Notes: generated by a model from the sequence alone, not told the origin. Counted from the stretch's first letter, positions 54,059-64,000 are shown. The stretch is 64,000 nucleotides of DNA from Halomonas sp. CUBES01 (GCF_020991005.1 NZ_JAJLLW010000008.1:62001-126000), one strand, 5' to 3'. Made by a program: numbers and translations.

Positions 54059-55272
54059 GGGGAGTCTCCAGACTGCACGCTATCGTTAGGCCGCAGAATA
54101 TCCGCCAGGGCACCGAGACCGGCGTCGGCAATGAGCGCCAGTATCAGAATCGGCAACGCCCCCAGCAATACCATGTCCATGGCCGCCTGCCCCAGGCCCT
54201 GAAAGATAAACGCTCCCAGACCACCCGCCCCGATCAAGGCGGCGACAGCGGTCAGGCCGATCGCCTGAACGGTGGTGATGCGGATTCCTTCGAGCAGCAC
54301 CGGCAGCGCCAGTGGCAAGCGAACCTGGATGAAACGCTGGCGGTTGCGCATCCCCATGCCCCGCGCCGCTTCCAGGGTTTCCGGGCTCACCTGCTCGAGC
54401 GCAATATAGGTATTGCGCACCATCGGCAGCAGGCTGTAGGCGACCAGCGCGAGCAAGGCCGGGGCCCAGCCAATCCCGCTGAAACCTAACTGTGACAGCA
54501 GCGGCCACTTTGCGGCAAGCCACGCCAAGGGGCCCAGCATCAGGCCAAACAGGGCAATACTGGGGATGGTTTGCAGGAAGTTGAGCACGCCAAAGGCAAT
54601 TTTCTGGCATCTTGTATAGCGTCGCATCAGCATGGTCAGCGAGAGCCCCAGCACAATACTAATGGCCACTGATGCACTGACAAGGGTGACATGCTGATGC
54701 AGGGCACGCCAGAACTCGTCGTCCCGGGCGCGAAACTCTTGCCCCAGGGCAAGCGATTCGAGCCCCAGCATGACGCACAGCCCCCAGACAACGGTCACGC
54801 CCGCCAGCATCAGTAGCAAGCGTCGCCGTGACAGCGCCAGGCGTAGCCGCAGCTCGATCCAGCCAAGCAACAGCAGCGAGAGCATCAGCCAATAGGCCAT
54901 GCCCATATTGAGGCGTGCCATGGGCGTATCACTGCTGATCAGCCTGTGGCTGGCGACCATCAGGCCAACGGGTAGCAACAACAGCAGCAGCGATACACCG
55001 ACCAGAACGACCTGATAGCCTTGTCGGCTGGGCTGAAGCGACAACGCCAGAAGGGTGAGTATCACCGCACTGACCAACGAAGCCCCCATCCAACCCATGG
55101 CCTCGATCAGCCCGACCCCTTCCCCGCTGACAATCCGGTTGGGGGCGACACTGACCACATCCAGAAGCCAGACAGCCGCCAGCATGGCACTGAAAAGGAC
55201 AAACAGGACGCGATTCGGCCGCCACTGCCGCCAAGACACCTGCGGGGTAGGCAGTGCATCCAATAACGACAT
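54055..55272 (-). CDS. yehY: Osmoprotectant ABC transporter permease YehY
   Basis: 405 residues. About four extra N-terminal membrane segments (residues 20-180) come before the usual permease domain, whose EAA loop reads AARGMGMRNRQRFIQVRLPLALPVLL. The long form is typical of YehY. Starts 2 bp after the osmF stop. Confidence 0.9.
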   Translation of the reverse strand: MSLLDALPTPQVSWRQWRPNRVLFVLFSAMLAAVWLLDVVSVAPNRIVSGEGVGLIEAMGWMGASLVSAVILTLLALSLQPSRQGYQVVLVGVSLLLLLLPVGLMVASHRLISSDTPMARLNMGMAYWLMLSLLLLGWIELRLRLALSRRRLLLMLAGVTVVWGLCVMLGLESLALGQEFRARDDEFWRALHQHVTLVSASVAISIVLGLSLTMLMRRYTRCQKIAFGVLNFLQTIPSIALFGLMLGPLAWLAAKWPLLSQLGFSGIGWAPALLALVAYSLLPMVRNTYIALEQVSPETLEAARGMGMRNRQRFIQVRLPLALPVLLEGIRITTVQAIGLTAVAALIGAGGLGAFIFQGLGQAAMDMVLLGALPILILALIADAGLGALADILRPNDSVQSGDSP

Positions 55273-55274
55273 GC

Positions 55275-56189
55275 TCAGTCGTTATCCAGGCTATCGAGGT
55301 AATCGCCGGCGACCTTATTGGGTGACATGCCGTTCACTGCCACATCGGCATTGAGCTTTTGCAGCGTCTCGAGATCCAGGGTGTTGAAGACCTCCTCGAG
55401 AAGCCCGTCGATATCCGGATAGGTTGCCAGCACGCTTTCACGCACCACCGGTGCCGGTTGATAGACAGGCTGAACGCCCCTTGAGTCCTCAAGCACGACC
55501 AGCCCCAGGGCATTCAGCCCGCCGTCGGTACCGTAAGTCATCGCCGCATTGACACCGCTGGTCTGTTCCGCTGCCGCGCGCATCGTCGCCGCGGTATTGC
55601 CGCCGGAAAGAACCAGCAACTGATCTTCACTCAGCTCGAACCCGTAGGCCTGCTGAAAGGCGGGCAACGCCTGCGCGGACTCGACGAACTCGGCGCTTGC
55701 GGCAAACTTGAACTCGCCGCCGTCCTCAAGGTAGGCGGCAAGGTCGTCAAGCGTTTCAAGGTCATGCGCGTCGGCCACATCGCGACGCACGCTCATCGCC
55801 CAGGTGTTGTTGGCGCTGGCGGGGGTCAACCAGACCAGGCCCTGCTCGGCATCGCGCTCGCGGACGGTCTCGTAGGCTTGTTCGGCATCCTTCCACACGT
55901 CGCTGTCGGCCATGTCGAAGAAAAAGGCCCCGTTACCGGTATATTCGGGATAAAGGTCTATTTCTCCGGCTTCCAGCGCGCTACGCACCACGCTGGTGCC
56001 GCCTAGCTGCAGCCGGTCTTCGGTGGGAATATCATGGCGCTCCAGCGTTTGCATGATCAGCTCACCCAATACCGAGCCTTCCGTGTCGATCTTGGACGAC
56101 ACCACCACGGCGTCGTCGGCGTTGACCGAAGCAAACGGCAGCAAGCTGAGACAGCCCAGGGCAATGGTTGATTTCGTGGCAAAGCGCAT
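55275..56189 (-). CDS. osmF: Osmoprotectant-binding protein OsmF (YehZ)
   Basis: 304 residues. Signal peptide with cleavage near VNA-DD (about residue 25). The OpuAC/ProX-like binding domain begins VVVSSKIDTEGSVLGELIMQ and contains DLYPEYTGNGAFFF, the aromatic-rich quaternary-amine site region. The ATG at 56189 has AAGG 9 nt upstream; an ATG three codons earlier is too close to it. First gene of the osmF-yehYXW operon. Confidence 0.91.
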   Translation of the reverse strand: MRFATKSTIALGCLSLLPFASVNADDAVVVSSKIDTEGSVLGELIMQTLERHDIPTEDRLQLGGTSVVRSALEAGEIDLYPEYTGNGAFFFDMADSDVWKDAEQAYETVRERDAEQGLVWLTPASANNTWAMSVRRDVADAHDLETLDDLAAYLEDGGEFKFAASAEFVESAQALPAFQQAYGFELSEDQLLVLSGGNTAATMRAAAEQTSGVNAAMTYGTDGGLNALGLVVLEDSRGVQPVYQPAPVVRESVLATYPDIDGLLEEVFNTLDLETLQKLNADVAVNGMSPNKVAGDYLDSLDND

Positions 56190-56278
56190 TGTTATCATCC
56201 TTTTGGCAGAAACTCATTAAAGTATATGCCCGTCGTGCGTTGAAGTCAGATTCCTTGCCATCCCTTGATAGCCTATCC

Positions 56279-57679
56279 CTAGACAGACTCGATCACCCAG
56301 GTGGTTCCTTCGCGGGAATCTTTCAGAATAATTCCCTGTGCTGCCAGCTCATCGCGGATAGCATCGGCCTGGGCAAAATCCTTGTTGGCCTTGGCGGCCT
56401 GACGCTCGGCAATCTTGGCCTCGATGGCCAATTCGCTGATCGCCGGGGCATGCTGCTGAGTGCCTTTCAGGAAGACATCGGGGGCCTGTTGCAGCAGGCC
56501 GAGCACGCCGCCAAGATGCTTCAACTCGCCGGCCAGCGGCGCTGCTTTTTCCGGCGCCTCCTGTTTGGCACGGTTGAGATCACGCGCCAGGTCAAAAAGC
56601 GCGGCCAACGCATCAGGTGTGTTGAAGTCGTCGTCCATCGCGGCGGTGAAGCGTTCGCGATGGGCAGTCGACGCCTTAGTATCCATTGCGCTGTCGTCAC
56701 CGTTGACGCCATCCAGCGCGGTGTAAAAACGCGTCAGTGACTTCCTGGCCTCGACCAGCGAATCCAGCGAGTAGTTGATGGCACTGCGATAATGGCTGGC
56801 AACCAGCAGATAGCGCACAACCTCCGGGTCGTGCTCGGCGAGCACCTCTCGTATGGTGAAGAAGTTGCCCAGGGACTTGGACATCTTTTCCTGATCCACC
56901 CGCACGGCCCCAGCGTGCATCCAGGTATTGACATAGGTCTTGCCGGTGGCGGCTTCCGACTGCGCAATCTCGTTTTCGTGGTGAGGAAAGGTCAAGTCAG
57001 GCCCACCGCCGTGGATATCGAAGGTCTCTCCAAGGCAGCAGGTCGACATCGCCGAGCATTCGATATGCCAGCCCGGTCGTCCGTCGCCCCAGGGTGACGG
57101 CCAGCTTGCTTCGCCGGGCTTGGCGGCTTTCCACAGCACGAAATCGAGCGGGTCTTCCTTGTGCACATCAACGCCGACGCGGGCGCCGGCGCGCATGTCA
57201 TCCAGCTGGCGATTATTGAGCTTGCCGTAGTCGGCAAAACGGCGAACGCGATAGTAGACATCGCCGTTATCTGCCGGGTAGGCATAGCCTTTTTCCACCA
57301 GCGTCTCAATCATCGCGATGATATCGCCCACGTGTCCCGTCGCTCGGGGTTCGTGGCTGGGCGGCAGCACATTGAGCCGCGCTTCGTCCTCGTGCATGGC
57401 AGCGATCATACGCTCGGTCAACGCGGTGATCGTCTCGTCATTTTCGTCGGCACGCTTGAGAATCTTGTCGTCTATGTCGGTAATGTTGCGCACATAATTG
57501 ACGTCGTAGCCGCGTTCGCGCAGGTAACGGGTAATCACGTCAAACGCCACCATGACCCGGGCATGGCCCAGGTGGCAGTAGTCATACACCGTCATGCCGC
57601 AGACATACATGCTGACCTTGCCCGCCTCCAGCGGGGTGAAAGGCTCTTTGCGACGCGTCAGCGTATTGTAGATTTGCAT
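56279..57679 (-). CDS. cysS: Cysteinyl-tRNA synthetase
   Basis: 466 residues, the usual length. Class I synthetase with [11 protein letters not shown] (HIGH motif), zinc-site residues including CGMTVYD and WHIECSAMS with the [15 protein letters not shown] segment, and the KMSKSLGNF loop. The ATG at 57679 follows glnS by 12 bp, so the two synthetase genes are likely co-transcribed. Confidence 0.97.
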   Translation of the reverse strand: MQIYNTLTRRKEPFTPLEAGKVSMYVCGMTVYDYCHLGHARVMVAFDVITRYLRERGYDVNYVRNITDIDDKILKRADENDETITALTERMIAAMHEDEARLNVLPPSHEPRATGHVGDIIAMIETLVEKGYAYPADNGDVYYRVRRFADYGKLNNRQLDDMRAGARVGVDVHKEDPLDFVLWKAAKPGEASWPSPWGDGRPGWHIECSAMSTCCLGETFDIHGGGPDLTFPHHENEIAQSEAATGKTYVNTWMHAGAVRVDQEKMSKSLGNFFTIREVLAEHDPEVVRYLLVASHYRSAINYSLDSLVEARKSLTRFYTALDGVNGDDSAMDTKASTAHRERFTAAMDDDFNTPDALAALFDLARDLNRAKQEAPEKAAPLAGELKHLGGVLGLLQQAPDVFLKGTQQHAPAISELAIEAKIAERQAAKANKDFAQADAIRDELAAQGIILKDSREGTTWVIESV

Positions 57680-57691
57680 TGGCCGAATTCC

Positions 57692-59371
57692 TTAACCTTT
57701 CTGTTTGATTTTCGCCCAGCTATCCTTGAGCCCGACGGTGCGGTTGAAGACCGGACGACCCGGCGTCGACACGTGACGATCCGCACAGAAATAGCCTACC
57801 CGCTCGAACTGGTAGCGCGCTTCGGGGCCCGCCTCCGCCAGGCTGGGTTCACCGATTGCCTGACAGACGGTCAGGGACTCGGGATTCAAATGGTCAAGGA
57901 AGTCGACGTCCTTGTCGCGATCCGGCTGTTCGACCATGAACAGGTTATCGTACAGCCGCACTTCGAGCGGAATACCGTGCTCGGCACTGACCCAGTGAAT
58001 AACCCCCTTCACCTTGCGACCTTCCGGGTTTTTACCCAGGGTGTCAAAATCCACCGAGCAATGCAGTTCCGTGACGTCGCCTGCCTCGTTCTTGATCACC
58101 TCATCGCACCGGATGACGTAGCTGTTACGCAGACGCACCTCTTTACCCGGCGCAAGACGGAAGAATTTTTTCGGCGCGTCTTCCATGAAGTCGTCCTGAT
58201 CGATATACACCTCTCGGGTCAGGGGCACCTTGCGCACCGACATATCGTCACGCGCAGGGTGGCCGGCCACCTCGTATACTTCTTCATGGTCGTCAGGCAC
58301 GTTGGTAAGCACCACTTTGAGCGGCTTGAGCACGCACATCGCCCGCGGGGCATTGTCTTCCAGGTCCGAGCGAATCGCGTGGGTCAACATGGCAATATCG
58401 ACCAGGCCGCCGTCGGCGCGGGTCACCCCGATCATGTCGCAGAACTTGCGGATCGACGCGGGCGTGTAGCCCCGCCGACGCATCCCCGAGATCGTGGGCA
58501 TGCGCGGGTCGTCCCAGCCGTCCACGATCTGTTCGTCGACCAGCATCTTCAATTTGCGCTTGGACGTCAGCGTGTAGTTGAGGTTTAACCGCGCAAACTC
58601 GATCTGGCGGGGCTTGGCAGGTACCGGCAAATTATCCAGGAACCACTCGTAAAGCGGACGGTGGTCTTCAAACTCCAGGGTGCAAATGGAGTGAGTCACG
58701 CCTTCGAGGGCGTCAGACTGGCCATGGGTGAAATCGTAGGACGGATAGATTTTCCATTTATCGCCGGTCTGATGATGGCTGGCGTGGCGGATACGGTAGA
58801 GTATCGGATCGCGTAGATTGATGTTCGGCGATGCCATGTCGATCTTGGCGCGCAGCACTTTCTCGCCCTCGGCAAACTCCCCATTGCGCATACGTTCCAG
58901 GAGGTCCAGGTTTTCGTCGGCGCTACGCTCGCGATAGGGACTCGGCTGGCCGGGCTCGGTCAGCGTGCCGCGGTATTCCCGGATCTCGTCGGGCGTCAGG
59001 TCATCGACGTAGGCCTTGTCCTCACGGATCAAGTGCTGCGCCCAGGCGTAGAGCTGATCAAAGTAGTCCGAGGCAAACCGCACAGGACCCGTCCATTCAA
59101 ACCCCAGCCAGCTGACGTCATCCTTGATCGCGTCAATATAGGCCTGTTCTTCCTTGGCCGGGTTGGTGTCGTCAAAGCGCAAGTGACACTCACCACCCAT
59201 CTGCTCCGCCAACCCGAAGTTGAGACAGATCGACTTGGCATGGCCGATATGCAGGAAACCATTGGGCTCCGGGGGAAAGCGCGTCACGATTTTTGTGACC
59301 TGGCCGCCCTCGATCTCGTCGCGTACTTGGTTGCGAATGAAGTTCGGCGCTGGGGTGGTCTCGTTGGTCAT
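57692..59371 (-). CDS. glnS: Glutaminyl-tRNA synthetase
   Basis: 559 residues. [15 protein letters not shown] near residue 41 (HIGH) and the catalytic core as in bacterial GlnRS ([20 protein letters not shown] [10 protein letters not shown]). The second signature reads [13 protein letters not shown] where most GlnRS have MSKRK: Thr replaces Met and the lysine-arginine are kept. The C-terminal anticodon-binding beta barrels are complete. Divergent from ppiB across 155 bp, with a TATAAT at 59464-59469 on this strand. Confidence 0.97.
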   Translation of the reverse strand: MTNETTPAPNFIRNQVRDEIEGGQVTKIVTRFPPEPNGFLHIGHAKSICLNFGLAEQMGGECHLRFDDTNPAKEEQAYIDAIKDDVSWLGFEWTGPVRFASDYFDQLYAWAQHLIREDKAYVDDLTPDEIREYRGTLTEPGQPSPYRERSADENLDLLERMRNGEFAEGEKVLRAKIDMASPNINLRDPILYRIRHASHHQTGDKWKIYPSYDFTHGQSDALEGVTHSICTLEFEDHRPLYEWFLDNLPVPAKPRQIEFARLNLNYTLTSKRKLKMLVDEQIVDGWDDPRMPTISGMRRRGYTPASIRKFCDMIGVTRADGGLVDIAMLTHAIRSDLEDNAPRAMCVLKPLKVVLTNVPDDHEEVYEVAGHPARDDMSVRKVPLTREVYIDQDDFMEDAPKKFFRLAPGKEVRLRNSYVIRCDEVIKNEAGDVTELHCSVDFDTLGKNPEGRKVKGVIHWVSAEHGIPLEVRLYDNLFMVEQPDRDKDVDFLDHLNPESLTVCQAIGEPSLAEAGPEARYQFERVGYFCADRHVSTPGRPVFNRTVGLKDSWAKIKQKG

Positions 59372-59526
59372 GGTGGTGTTGAAAACCTCGTGGTGGATGG
59401 CGTGCCCGGTATCGTCTGTCTACGCTAACGGTATAGCGCTTCGCGGTGCCGGGCAAAACCGTTATTATAACGTGACGCCGATGCACAGCGCCAAGGCGAA
59501 CGCCTTTATTGAACAGGAATTTATCT

Positions 59527-60027
59527 ATGATCGTATTAAAGACGAACCACGGTGACATCACGATTGCGCTTAATCACGAAAAAGCGCCCGAGACGGCCGC
59601 CAACTTTGAACAATACGTTCGCGATGGCTTTTACGACGGCACACTGTTTCATCGGGTCATTGATGGCTTCATGGTACAGGGCGGCGGCTTTGACCAGGAT
59701 TTCAATCAAAAACCTACCCGCGACCCGATCCAGAACGAAGCGGATAACGGCCTGAAAAACACCCTGGGCACCCTGGCCATGGCCCGCACCCAGGATCCGC
59801 ATTCAGCCACCGCCCAGTTTTTCATCAACGTCGGCAATAACAGCTTCCTGGATCACAGCGGTAAAAACCTCCAGGGCTGGGGCTATGCTGTCTTTGGCGA
59901 AGTGGTCGACGGCATGGACGTTGTCAACGCCATTAAAAACGTCAGCACCACCCGTCGCGGCATGCACGCCGACGTGCCCGCCGAGGACGTGATTATTGAG
60001 CGCGCCTTTATCAAGGAATCTGAATAA
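59527..60027 (+). CDS. ppiB: Cytoplasmic cyclophilin-type peptidyl-prolyl isomerase B
   Basis: 166 residues, no signal peptide. Cyclophilin motifs: [20 protein letters not shown] with the catalytic arginine, [18 protein letters not shown] and [16 protein letters not shown]. It speeds proline isomerisation in protein folding. ATG at 59527 with AGGAA upstream; an ATG six codons earlier is weaker. lpxH follows 14 bp later. Confidence 0.95.
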   Translation: MIVLKTNHGDITIALNHEKAPETAANFEQYVRDGFYDGTLFHRVIDGFMVQGGGFDQDFNQKPTRDPIQNEADNGLKNTLGTLAMARTQDPHSATAQFFINVGNNSFLDHSGKNLQGWGYAVFGEVVDGMDVVNAIKNVSTTRRGMHADVPAEDVIIERAFIKESE

Positions 60028-60041
60028 GCCTCGGGAGCGCT

Positions 60042-60815
60042 ATGCGTACTCTACTAGTAGCGGATATGCACCTGAGTCATGATACCCCTGAGCTTAATCA
60101 GGGGTTCTATGATTATCTGACGCAAACCGCCAACGGCGCCGACGCCCTGTACATTCTGGGCGATCTGTTCGACGCCTGGATCGGCGACGATCTCCTCGAT
60201 TCGCCTCACCCATTGGGCGCCGTGGGACGCGAGGTCATTGCGCGCCTGCATCAATTGAGCAGCGATGGCACCGCTGTGTACCTGCTTCATGGCAACCGCG
60301 ACTTCCTGATCGGCGAGCGCTTCATTGCAGCCTGCCAGGCGACGCTGCTCGCCGACATTGAAGAAGTCGAGCTCCAGGGCATGCCTGCCGTCATTCTCCA
60401 CGGTGACAGCCTGTGTACCCGGGATAACGCCTACATGGCTTTCCGGCAGCAGTCCCGCCACCCGGAATGGCAGGCGCAGATACTCGCCCTGCCCCTGGAT
60501 CAGCGACTGGAGCTAGCCTCAAGCCTGCGTATGCAGTCGGGGGATGCCAACGCCACGAAGGAAGACGCCATCATGGACGTGACCCATGACGAGGTGGTCA
60601 GCCTGATGGAAAGCTACGGTGTCACCACCATGATTCATGGGCACACGCACCGTCCCAAGGTTCACGACCTGACGGTGGAAGACGTCCCGGCAAAACGCTA
60701 TGTATTGGGTGACTGGGATGCCCAGCACGGCTGGGATATCGTGATCGAGAAGGCCGATCACAAAACGGCCCCAAGGCTGCGCCAATTCGCTCTCAGCGAC
60801 CCACCGTCAGCCTGA
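60042..60815 (+). CDS. lpxH: UDP-2,3-diacylglucosamine diphosphatase LpxH
   Basis: 257 residues. Calcineurin-like metallophosphoesterase with VADMHLSHD, LGDLFDAWIGDD, LLHGNRDFLIG, HGDSLCTRD and MIHGHTHRPKVH. It makes lipid X in lipid A synthesis. Usual context ppiB-lpxH. The first motif has M in place of the usual I/L (DMHLS against DLHLS), which is minor. Confidence 0.96.
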   Translation: MRTLLVADMHLSHDTPELNQGFYDYLTQTANGADALYILGDLFDAWIGDDLLDSPHPLGAVGREVIARLHQLSSDGTAVYLLHGNRDFLIGERFIAACQATLLADIEEVELQGMPAVILHGDSLCTRDNAYMAFRQQSRHPEWQAQILALPLDQRLELASSLRMQSGDANATKEDAIMDVTHDEVVSLMESYGVTTMIHGHTHRPKVHDLTVEDVPAKRYVLGDWDAQHGWDIVIEKADHKTAPRLRQFALSDPPSA

Positions 60816-60827
60816 TGATCACGCATG

Positions 60828-60857
60828 AAAAAGCCGATCGCAAGGATCGGCTTTTTT
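60828..60857. terminator. Terminator between lpxH and ppiD
   Basis: AAAAAGCCGATC / GATCGGCTTTTT with a 5-nt loop, and T or A tracts on both sides. It ends the ppiB-lpxH transcript and probably ppiD from the other side. Confidence 0.88.
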
Positions 60858-60878
60858 GTGGACAACAGCGCCTGACGG

Positions 60879-62699
60879 TTAACGCTCTATCTCGGCATCG
60901 CTGCGCAGGTCGTCGATGAGCCCTTGGATGATGGCCTGGGCGCGAAGCTGCTCGGCCATTCGGGCCACAAAACGCTCGCGCTCTTCATCCACATCACCAC
61001 TTGTCACTTCATCGAGGGCAATCAGGGCAACGCCACTGGGCATCATGGCCGTTTGATAGGTGGTCTCTCCCTCGTCGGGGTGCGGCATCCGGAAGGCTTC
61101 CTGGACAATCAGCTGCGACGCCGTTACGTCATCCTGGCGACGTACCTCGTCGGCTTCCAGCCATTCCACATCGACGGACTCGCCGTCTTGCAGCCGGGCG
61201 ATCATTTCCTGTGCCTGCGCCTCCAGTCGCTCGCGCTGACGCTGGTCACGCACGGCCGCCTCCACCTCATCACGAACGGCGTCGAGGGGTAGCTGGGTCT
61301 GCTCGCGATGTTCGGCAACGCGTACCACCAGCCGGCGATCTTCATCGAGTTCGATCACGTCACTGTTGTAGCCTTCTTCCAGGACGTCGTCGCTGAAGGC
61401 CTGCTCCATCACGCCTGGTTCGAACAGGACACCATCGCCGTCGGCATCCCGCGCCAGCCAATCGCTTTCCTGCAGGGTCAGCGACAGATCATTCGCCACG
61501 CTTTCAAGATCATCCGCCGCAAAGCTCTCGTCGATCAGCTGCTGGGCCTTGTCGTTGAACACGTCGCTGACTTCATCCAGCGCTACCTGTTCACGGAGGC
61601 TATCGCGCTGCTCGTCGAAGGTCGGGCGATCGATATCGGTCACCTGAATGATATGCAGGGCGTTGTCCATCTCGACGATTGACGACGTTTGACCTTCATC
61701 AAGCGAAAAGGCTGCTTCATCAAAGGCCTCACCGAAGAAACCGCGACTGATCGTGCCCAGATCGCCGCCTTCTTCGGCGCTTGCGGTATCATCGGAATAG
61801 CGCAAGGCGGTATCGGCGAACGACTCGCCTTCTTCCAGCGCCTGGAGCGCCTCTTCGGCTTGCTGCTGGGCGGCTTCCCGGTCACGCTCATCACCAAAGG
61901 TGATCATGATGTGAGAAACGCGGCGATCGGCATCGGCGTTTCGCTCATGCCAGGCATCGCGTAGCGCCTCTTCGTCCACATCAGCATCGCTGGCCATGTC
62001 TCGACGATCCAGCAGCACGTACTCGAGACGTACCTGTTCAGGACGCTCGAATCGATCGGCGTTATCTTCGTAGTAGGCTTCGAGCTCGCCTTCGCTGATC
62101 TCGATATCCCCTTCGAGGTCATCGGTATCCAGCATTACATAACGAAAGCTGCGCTGTTGGCGCTGAAGCTCGGCCAGTCGCTGACGCTCGCTTTCCAGCG
62201 TGAAATCACTGAACGCAAGTCCTTGCTGAAGCTGCTGACGCTTGACGTCCACTGCCAGTTCTTCACGGAATGACAGCGGCGTATAGCCGGCACCGGATAA
62301 CCGGCTGCGGAACACATCGGGCGAGAAGCGTCCGTCCTCGTCCTGAAACTCGGGGATCCCGACAATCAGTTGATCGACCTGATCTTCCGATACGTACAGG
62401 CCGCCCCCTTCGGCGTACTGGGTCACCAGCGCTTGGGTGATCAGGTCATCCAGCACGTCTTTGCGTAGCTGCCGCTCCTGCTCAGGCGGCACCTGCCCCG
62501 AACGCATGGCACGCTGAACGTTCATCTCGATCTGCTGACGCATGATCGGCTGGCCGTTTACGCTGGCTTCCTGATTCGGGTCGTCACCGAACAGGCCAAA
62601 CAAGGATTCCACACCAAAAAGCGCCATGGCGGCCACCATGACACCAATAATAATCTTGGCTCCCCAGCTTCGGGATCCATCTCGAATACTTTGCAGCAT
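60879..62699 (-). CDS. ppiD: Periplasmic folding chaperone PpiD (SurA-N / parvulin)
   Basis: 606 residues. One membrane anchor near 16-36 (KIIIGVMVAAMALFGVESLFGLF), a SurA-like N-terminal domain, a parvulin domain (about 230-335: RRVSHIMITFG, ESFADTALRYSDD, GGDLGTISRGFFGEAFDEAAF) and a long C-terminal domain. It helps fold outer-membrane and secreted proteins at the Sec translocon. The periplasmic part is strongly acidic, as expected for a halophile. It follows hupB and lon in the usual order lon-hupB-ppiD. Confidence 0.94.
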   Translation of the reverse strand: MLQSIRDGSRSWGAKIIIGVMVAAMALFGVESLFGLFGDDPNQEASVNGQPIMRQQIEMNVQRAMRSGQVPPEQERQLRKDVLDDLITQALVTQYAEGGGLYVSEDQVDQLIVGIPEFQDEDGRFSPDVFRSRLSGAGYTPLSFREELAVDVKRQQLQQGLAFSDFTLESERQRLAELQRQQRSFRYVMLDTDDLEGDIEISEGELEAYYEDNADRFERPEQVRLEYVLLDRRDMASDADVDEEALRDAWHERNADADRRVSHIMITFGDERDREAAQQQAEEALQALEEGESFADTALRYSDDTASAEEGGDLGTISRGFFGEAFDEAAFSLDEGQTSSIVEMDNALHIIQVTDIDRPTFDEQRDSLREQVALDEVSDVFNDKAQQLIDESFAADDLESVANDLSLTLQESDWLARDADGDGVLFEPGVMEQAFSDDVLEEGYNSDVIELDEDRRLVVRVAEHREQTQLPLDAVRDEVEAAVRDQRQRERLEAQAQEMIARLQDGESVDVEWLEADEVRRQDDVTASQLIVQEAFRMPHPDEGETTYQTAMMPSGVALIALDEVTSGDVDEERERFVARMAEQLRAQAIIQGLIDDLRSDAEIER

Positions 62700-62759
62700 G
62701 TTGGCCTCAGGTAGTCACAGCTAAACGGGTCGCCCCTGATGAGTGGGCTAGAAAATAAC

Positions 62760-62789
62760 ATGGGCGCATCGCGGTTGCGATGCGCCCAT
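62760..62789 (-). terminator. Terminator after hupB
   Basis: ATGGGCGCATCGC / GCGATGCGCCCAT, 13 perfect base pairs around a 4-nt loop, with GTTATTTTCT after it on the minus strand. Lies 23 bp after the hupB stop. ppiD may start from its own promoter in the remaining 60 bp. Confidence 0.8.
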
Positions 62790-62812
62790 AGATGACATCA
62801 AACGCGTACAAA

Positions 62813-63085
62813 TTAGTTAACGGCGTCTTTCAATGCTTTGCCGGCCTTGAAGCTAGGCACTTTTGCCGCGCTGATCTCGATCGGTTCACCCGTTTGCGGG
62901 TTGCGCCCGGTACGTGCAGCACGCTCTTTGATCGCGAAGGTACCAAAGCCCACCAGTGAAACACTGTCGCCTTTCTTGAGGCTATCGGTGACAGACTCCA
63001 CCATGGCATCCAATGCGCGTGTTGCCGCTGCTTTTGGAATATCGGCAGACGCGGCAATGGCTTCAATCAGCTCAGACTTATTCAC
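62813..63085 (-). CDS. hupB: DNA-binding protein HU-beta
   Basis: 90 residues, start [27 protein letters not shown], with the HU signature [21 protein letters not shown] that forms the DNA-embracing arms and the [14 protein letters not shown] end. It bends and compacts DNA. It lies between lon and ppiD as in most gammaproteobacteria. Confidence 0.97.
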   Translation of the reverse strand: MNKSELIEAIAASADIPKAAATRALDAMVESVTDSLKKGDSVSLVGFGTFAIKERAARTGRNPQTGEPIEISAAKVPSFKAGKALKDAVN

Positions 63086-63165
63086 ACTTCACCCCTTGAC
63101 TGTTTCTAAAAATGGCTCTGACGGCATGGTCACCGATGTAATCGACGATCAAGGCATAGCAGCGT

Positions 63166-63195
63166 TTTATAGCAATGCCTTGAAACGACTGTCAA
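63166..63195 (-). promoter_or_regulatory. hupB promoter
   Basis: On the minus strand TTGACA (63190-63195), an 18-bp spacer and TATAAA (63166-63171), about 80 bp before the hupB start. A strong sigma-70 promoter. Confidence 0.75.
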
Positions 63196-63271
63196 GCAAC
63201 CCTGCCTGGATGTGCCCGCCATGACGGCATTGGGCAGTAATACAAATAAACGTTAGCGGACAGCCGACCCT

Positions 63272-64000
63272 CTAGTGGGTATTGGCGACAGCGGTACTGC
63301 TGAACGTATTATCCGTTTTGGGTAGCGGCGCGCCCTCCAGGGGCTCATCCGCTAGCGCGACGGCGAGTACATCGTCAATCCAGCGCACCGGACGAATATC
63401 CAGTGCATCCTTGATATTGTCAGGTACTTCCTTGAGATCACGACGGTTTTCTTCCGGAATCAGGACTATCTTTATACCACCCCGGCGGGCCGCCAGCAAT
63501 TTCTCCTTTAGGCCGCCGATCGGCATAACCTCACCGCGCAGGTTCACTTCGCCGGTCATCGCCACATCGCATTTTACCGGCCGCTGGGTATAGGCCGAGA
63601 CAATCGCCGTGACCATCGCGACACCGGCGCTGGGCCCGTCCTTGGGGGTCGCCCCTTCGGGCACGTGGATATGCAGGTCTTCTTTCTCGAAACGCTCAGC
63701 ATCGATGCCGTACGCCTCTGCCCTGGCACGCACCACCGTTTGCGCGGCGCTGACCGACTCTTTCATGACGTCGCCCAGCGAACCGGTCTTGTTGATACGC
63801 CCCTTACCCGGCGTGACCACCGACTCGATATTGAGCAGTTCGCCACCGACTGACGTCCACGCCAGCCCGGTCACCCGACCGACCTGATCATCTTCCTCGG
63901 CAAGCCCGTAGCTATAGCGCCGCACGCCGGCATAGTGTTCGATGTGCGTGGCAGCCAGCACGCCCGGCGGCAGCTCGCCGTCGCTTTCCGCCGACGGCTC
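63272..64000 (-). CDS. lon: ATP-dependent protease Lon, C-terminal part, 5' end beyond window
   Basis: 242 residues of the C-terminus. The frame is open to base 64000, so the gene continues outside. Protease domain: EEDDQVGRVTGLAWTSVGGE, catalytic serine in PKDGPSAGVAMVTAIV and lysine in PIGGLKEKLLAARRGG. It degrades misfolded and regulatory proteins. A linker specific to this protein (EPSAESDGELPPG) lies at the very end of the visible part. The upstream ATPase and N-domains are not in the window. Confidence 0.96.
   Translation of the reverse strand, partial: EPSAESDGELPPGVLAATHIEHYAGVRRYSYGLAEEDDQVGRVTGLAWTSVGGELLNIESVVTPGKGRINKTGSLGDVMKESVSAAQTVVRARAEAYGIDAERFEKEDLHIHVPEGATPKDGPSAGVAMVTAIVSAYTQRPVKCDVAMTGEVNLRGEVMPIGGLKEKLLAARRGGIKIVLIPEENRRDLKEVPDNIKDALDIRPVRWIDDVLAVALADEPLEGAPLPKTDNTFSSTAVANTH

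Noticed and set aside
57161..58588. Long plus-strand open frame of about 475 codons
   Set aside because: It lies wholly antisense to glnS and cysS and crosses the gap between them, with composition expected from the opposite strand of GC-rich coding DNA.

Overview
The window looks like a moderately halophilic gammaproteobacterium of the Halomonas type. The reasons are the GC-rich, densely packed chromosome, the very acidic exported and surface proteins (PpiD is the clearest), the osmoprotectant ABC system yehZYXW/osmF, a K+/H+ antiporter, and the classic gammaproteobacterial block methyltransferase-rnhA-dnaQ facing gloB-mltD. It reads as ordinary core chromosome: no phage, insertion sequence, CRISPR array or integron was seen. 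The window cuts a gene at each end (cysI at the left, lon at the right).

Layout. 1-5.2 kb: sulfite reductase (cysI) with its DUF934 partner, a Smr-domain protein, a gamma-glutamylcyclotransferase-like protein, wrbA and pdxH. 5.2-10.6 kb: a PatZ-type protein acetyltransferase divergent from a histone-deacetylase-fold amidohydrolase, then tusDCBE for tRNA thiolation. 10.6-13.3 kb: YccA/Bax-inhibitor protein and two alpha/beta hydrolases. 13.4-18.8 kb: a signalling cluster of two LuxR-type response regulators (one without its DNA-binding domain), a GAF-GGDEF-EAL protein and a chemoreceptor. 18.8-19.65 kb: the only long gene-poor stretch, holding a 50-residue membrane protein and what may be gene debris, followed by tRNA-Ser(TGA). 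19.8-29.9 kb: cvrA/nhaP2, an orphan SsuA/THI5-like binding protein, an exonuclease/GIY-YIG fusion, an esterase, yhhQ behind a preQ1-I riboswitch, a propionyl-CoA-synthetase-like enzyme, an ArsR regulator, sohB and an SCP2 protein. 29.9-34.8 kb: nudC-dnaQ-rnhA-methyltransferase and gloB-mltD. 34.9-40.5 kb: peptide importer yejABEF, followed by a degraded 5' piece of tRNA-Ser. 40.7-46.8 kb: rsuA, an omega-amidase, rarD, an unusual chemoreceptor and a SulP transporter. 46.8-52.2 kb: a branched-chain 2-oxoacid dehydrogenase operon (E1 alpha, E1 beta, E2) ending in a Hanks-type protein kinase gene. 52.3-56.2 kb: osmF-yehYXW. 56.3-64 kb: cysS, glnS, ppiB, lpxH, ppiD, hupB and lon.

The most interesting unit is the dehydrogenase operon. 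E1 alpha resembles the mitochondrial enzyme closely and keeps both serines of the phosphorylation loop by which the animal enzyme is switched off, and a protein kinase gene lies 12 bp after E2 on the same strand. This suggests a phospho-regulated bacterial dehydrogenase that reached the mitochondrial type of control with a different kinase family. Other leads are the regulator that lost its helix-turn-helix internally, the divergent acetylase/deacetylase pair near an acyl-CoA synthetase that carries the usual acetyl-lysine motif, the chemoreceptor with its sensor domain behind the signalling domain, the truncated tRNA-Ser copy, and the 50-residue membrane protein.

All calls rest on reading the sequence and on knowledge of protein families. 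No database search or structure prediction was run.
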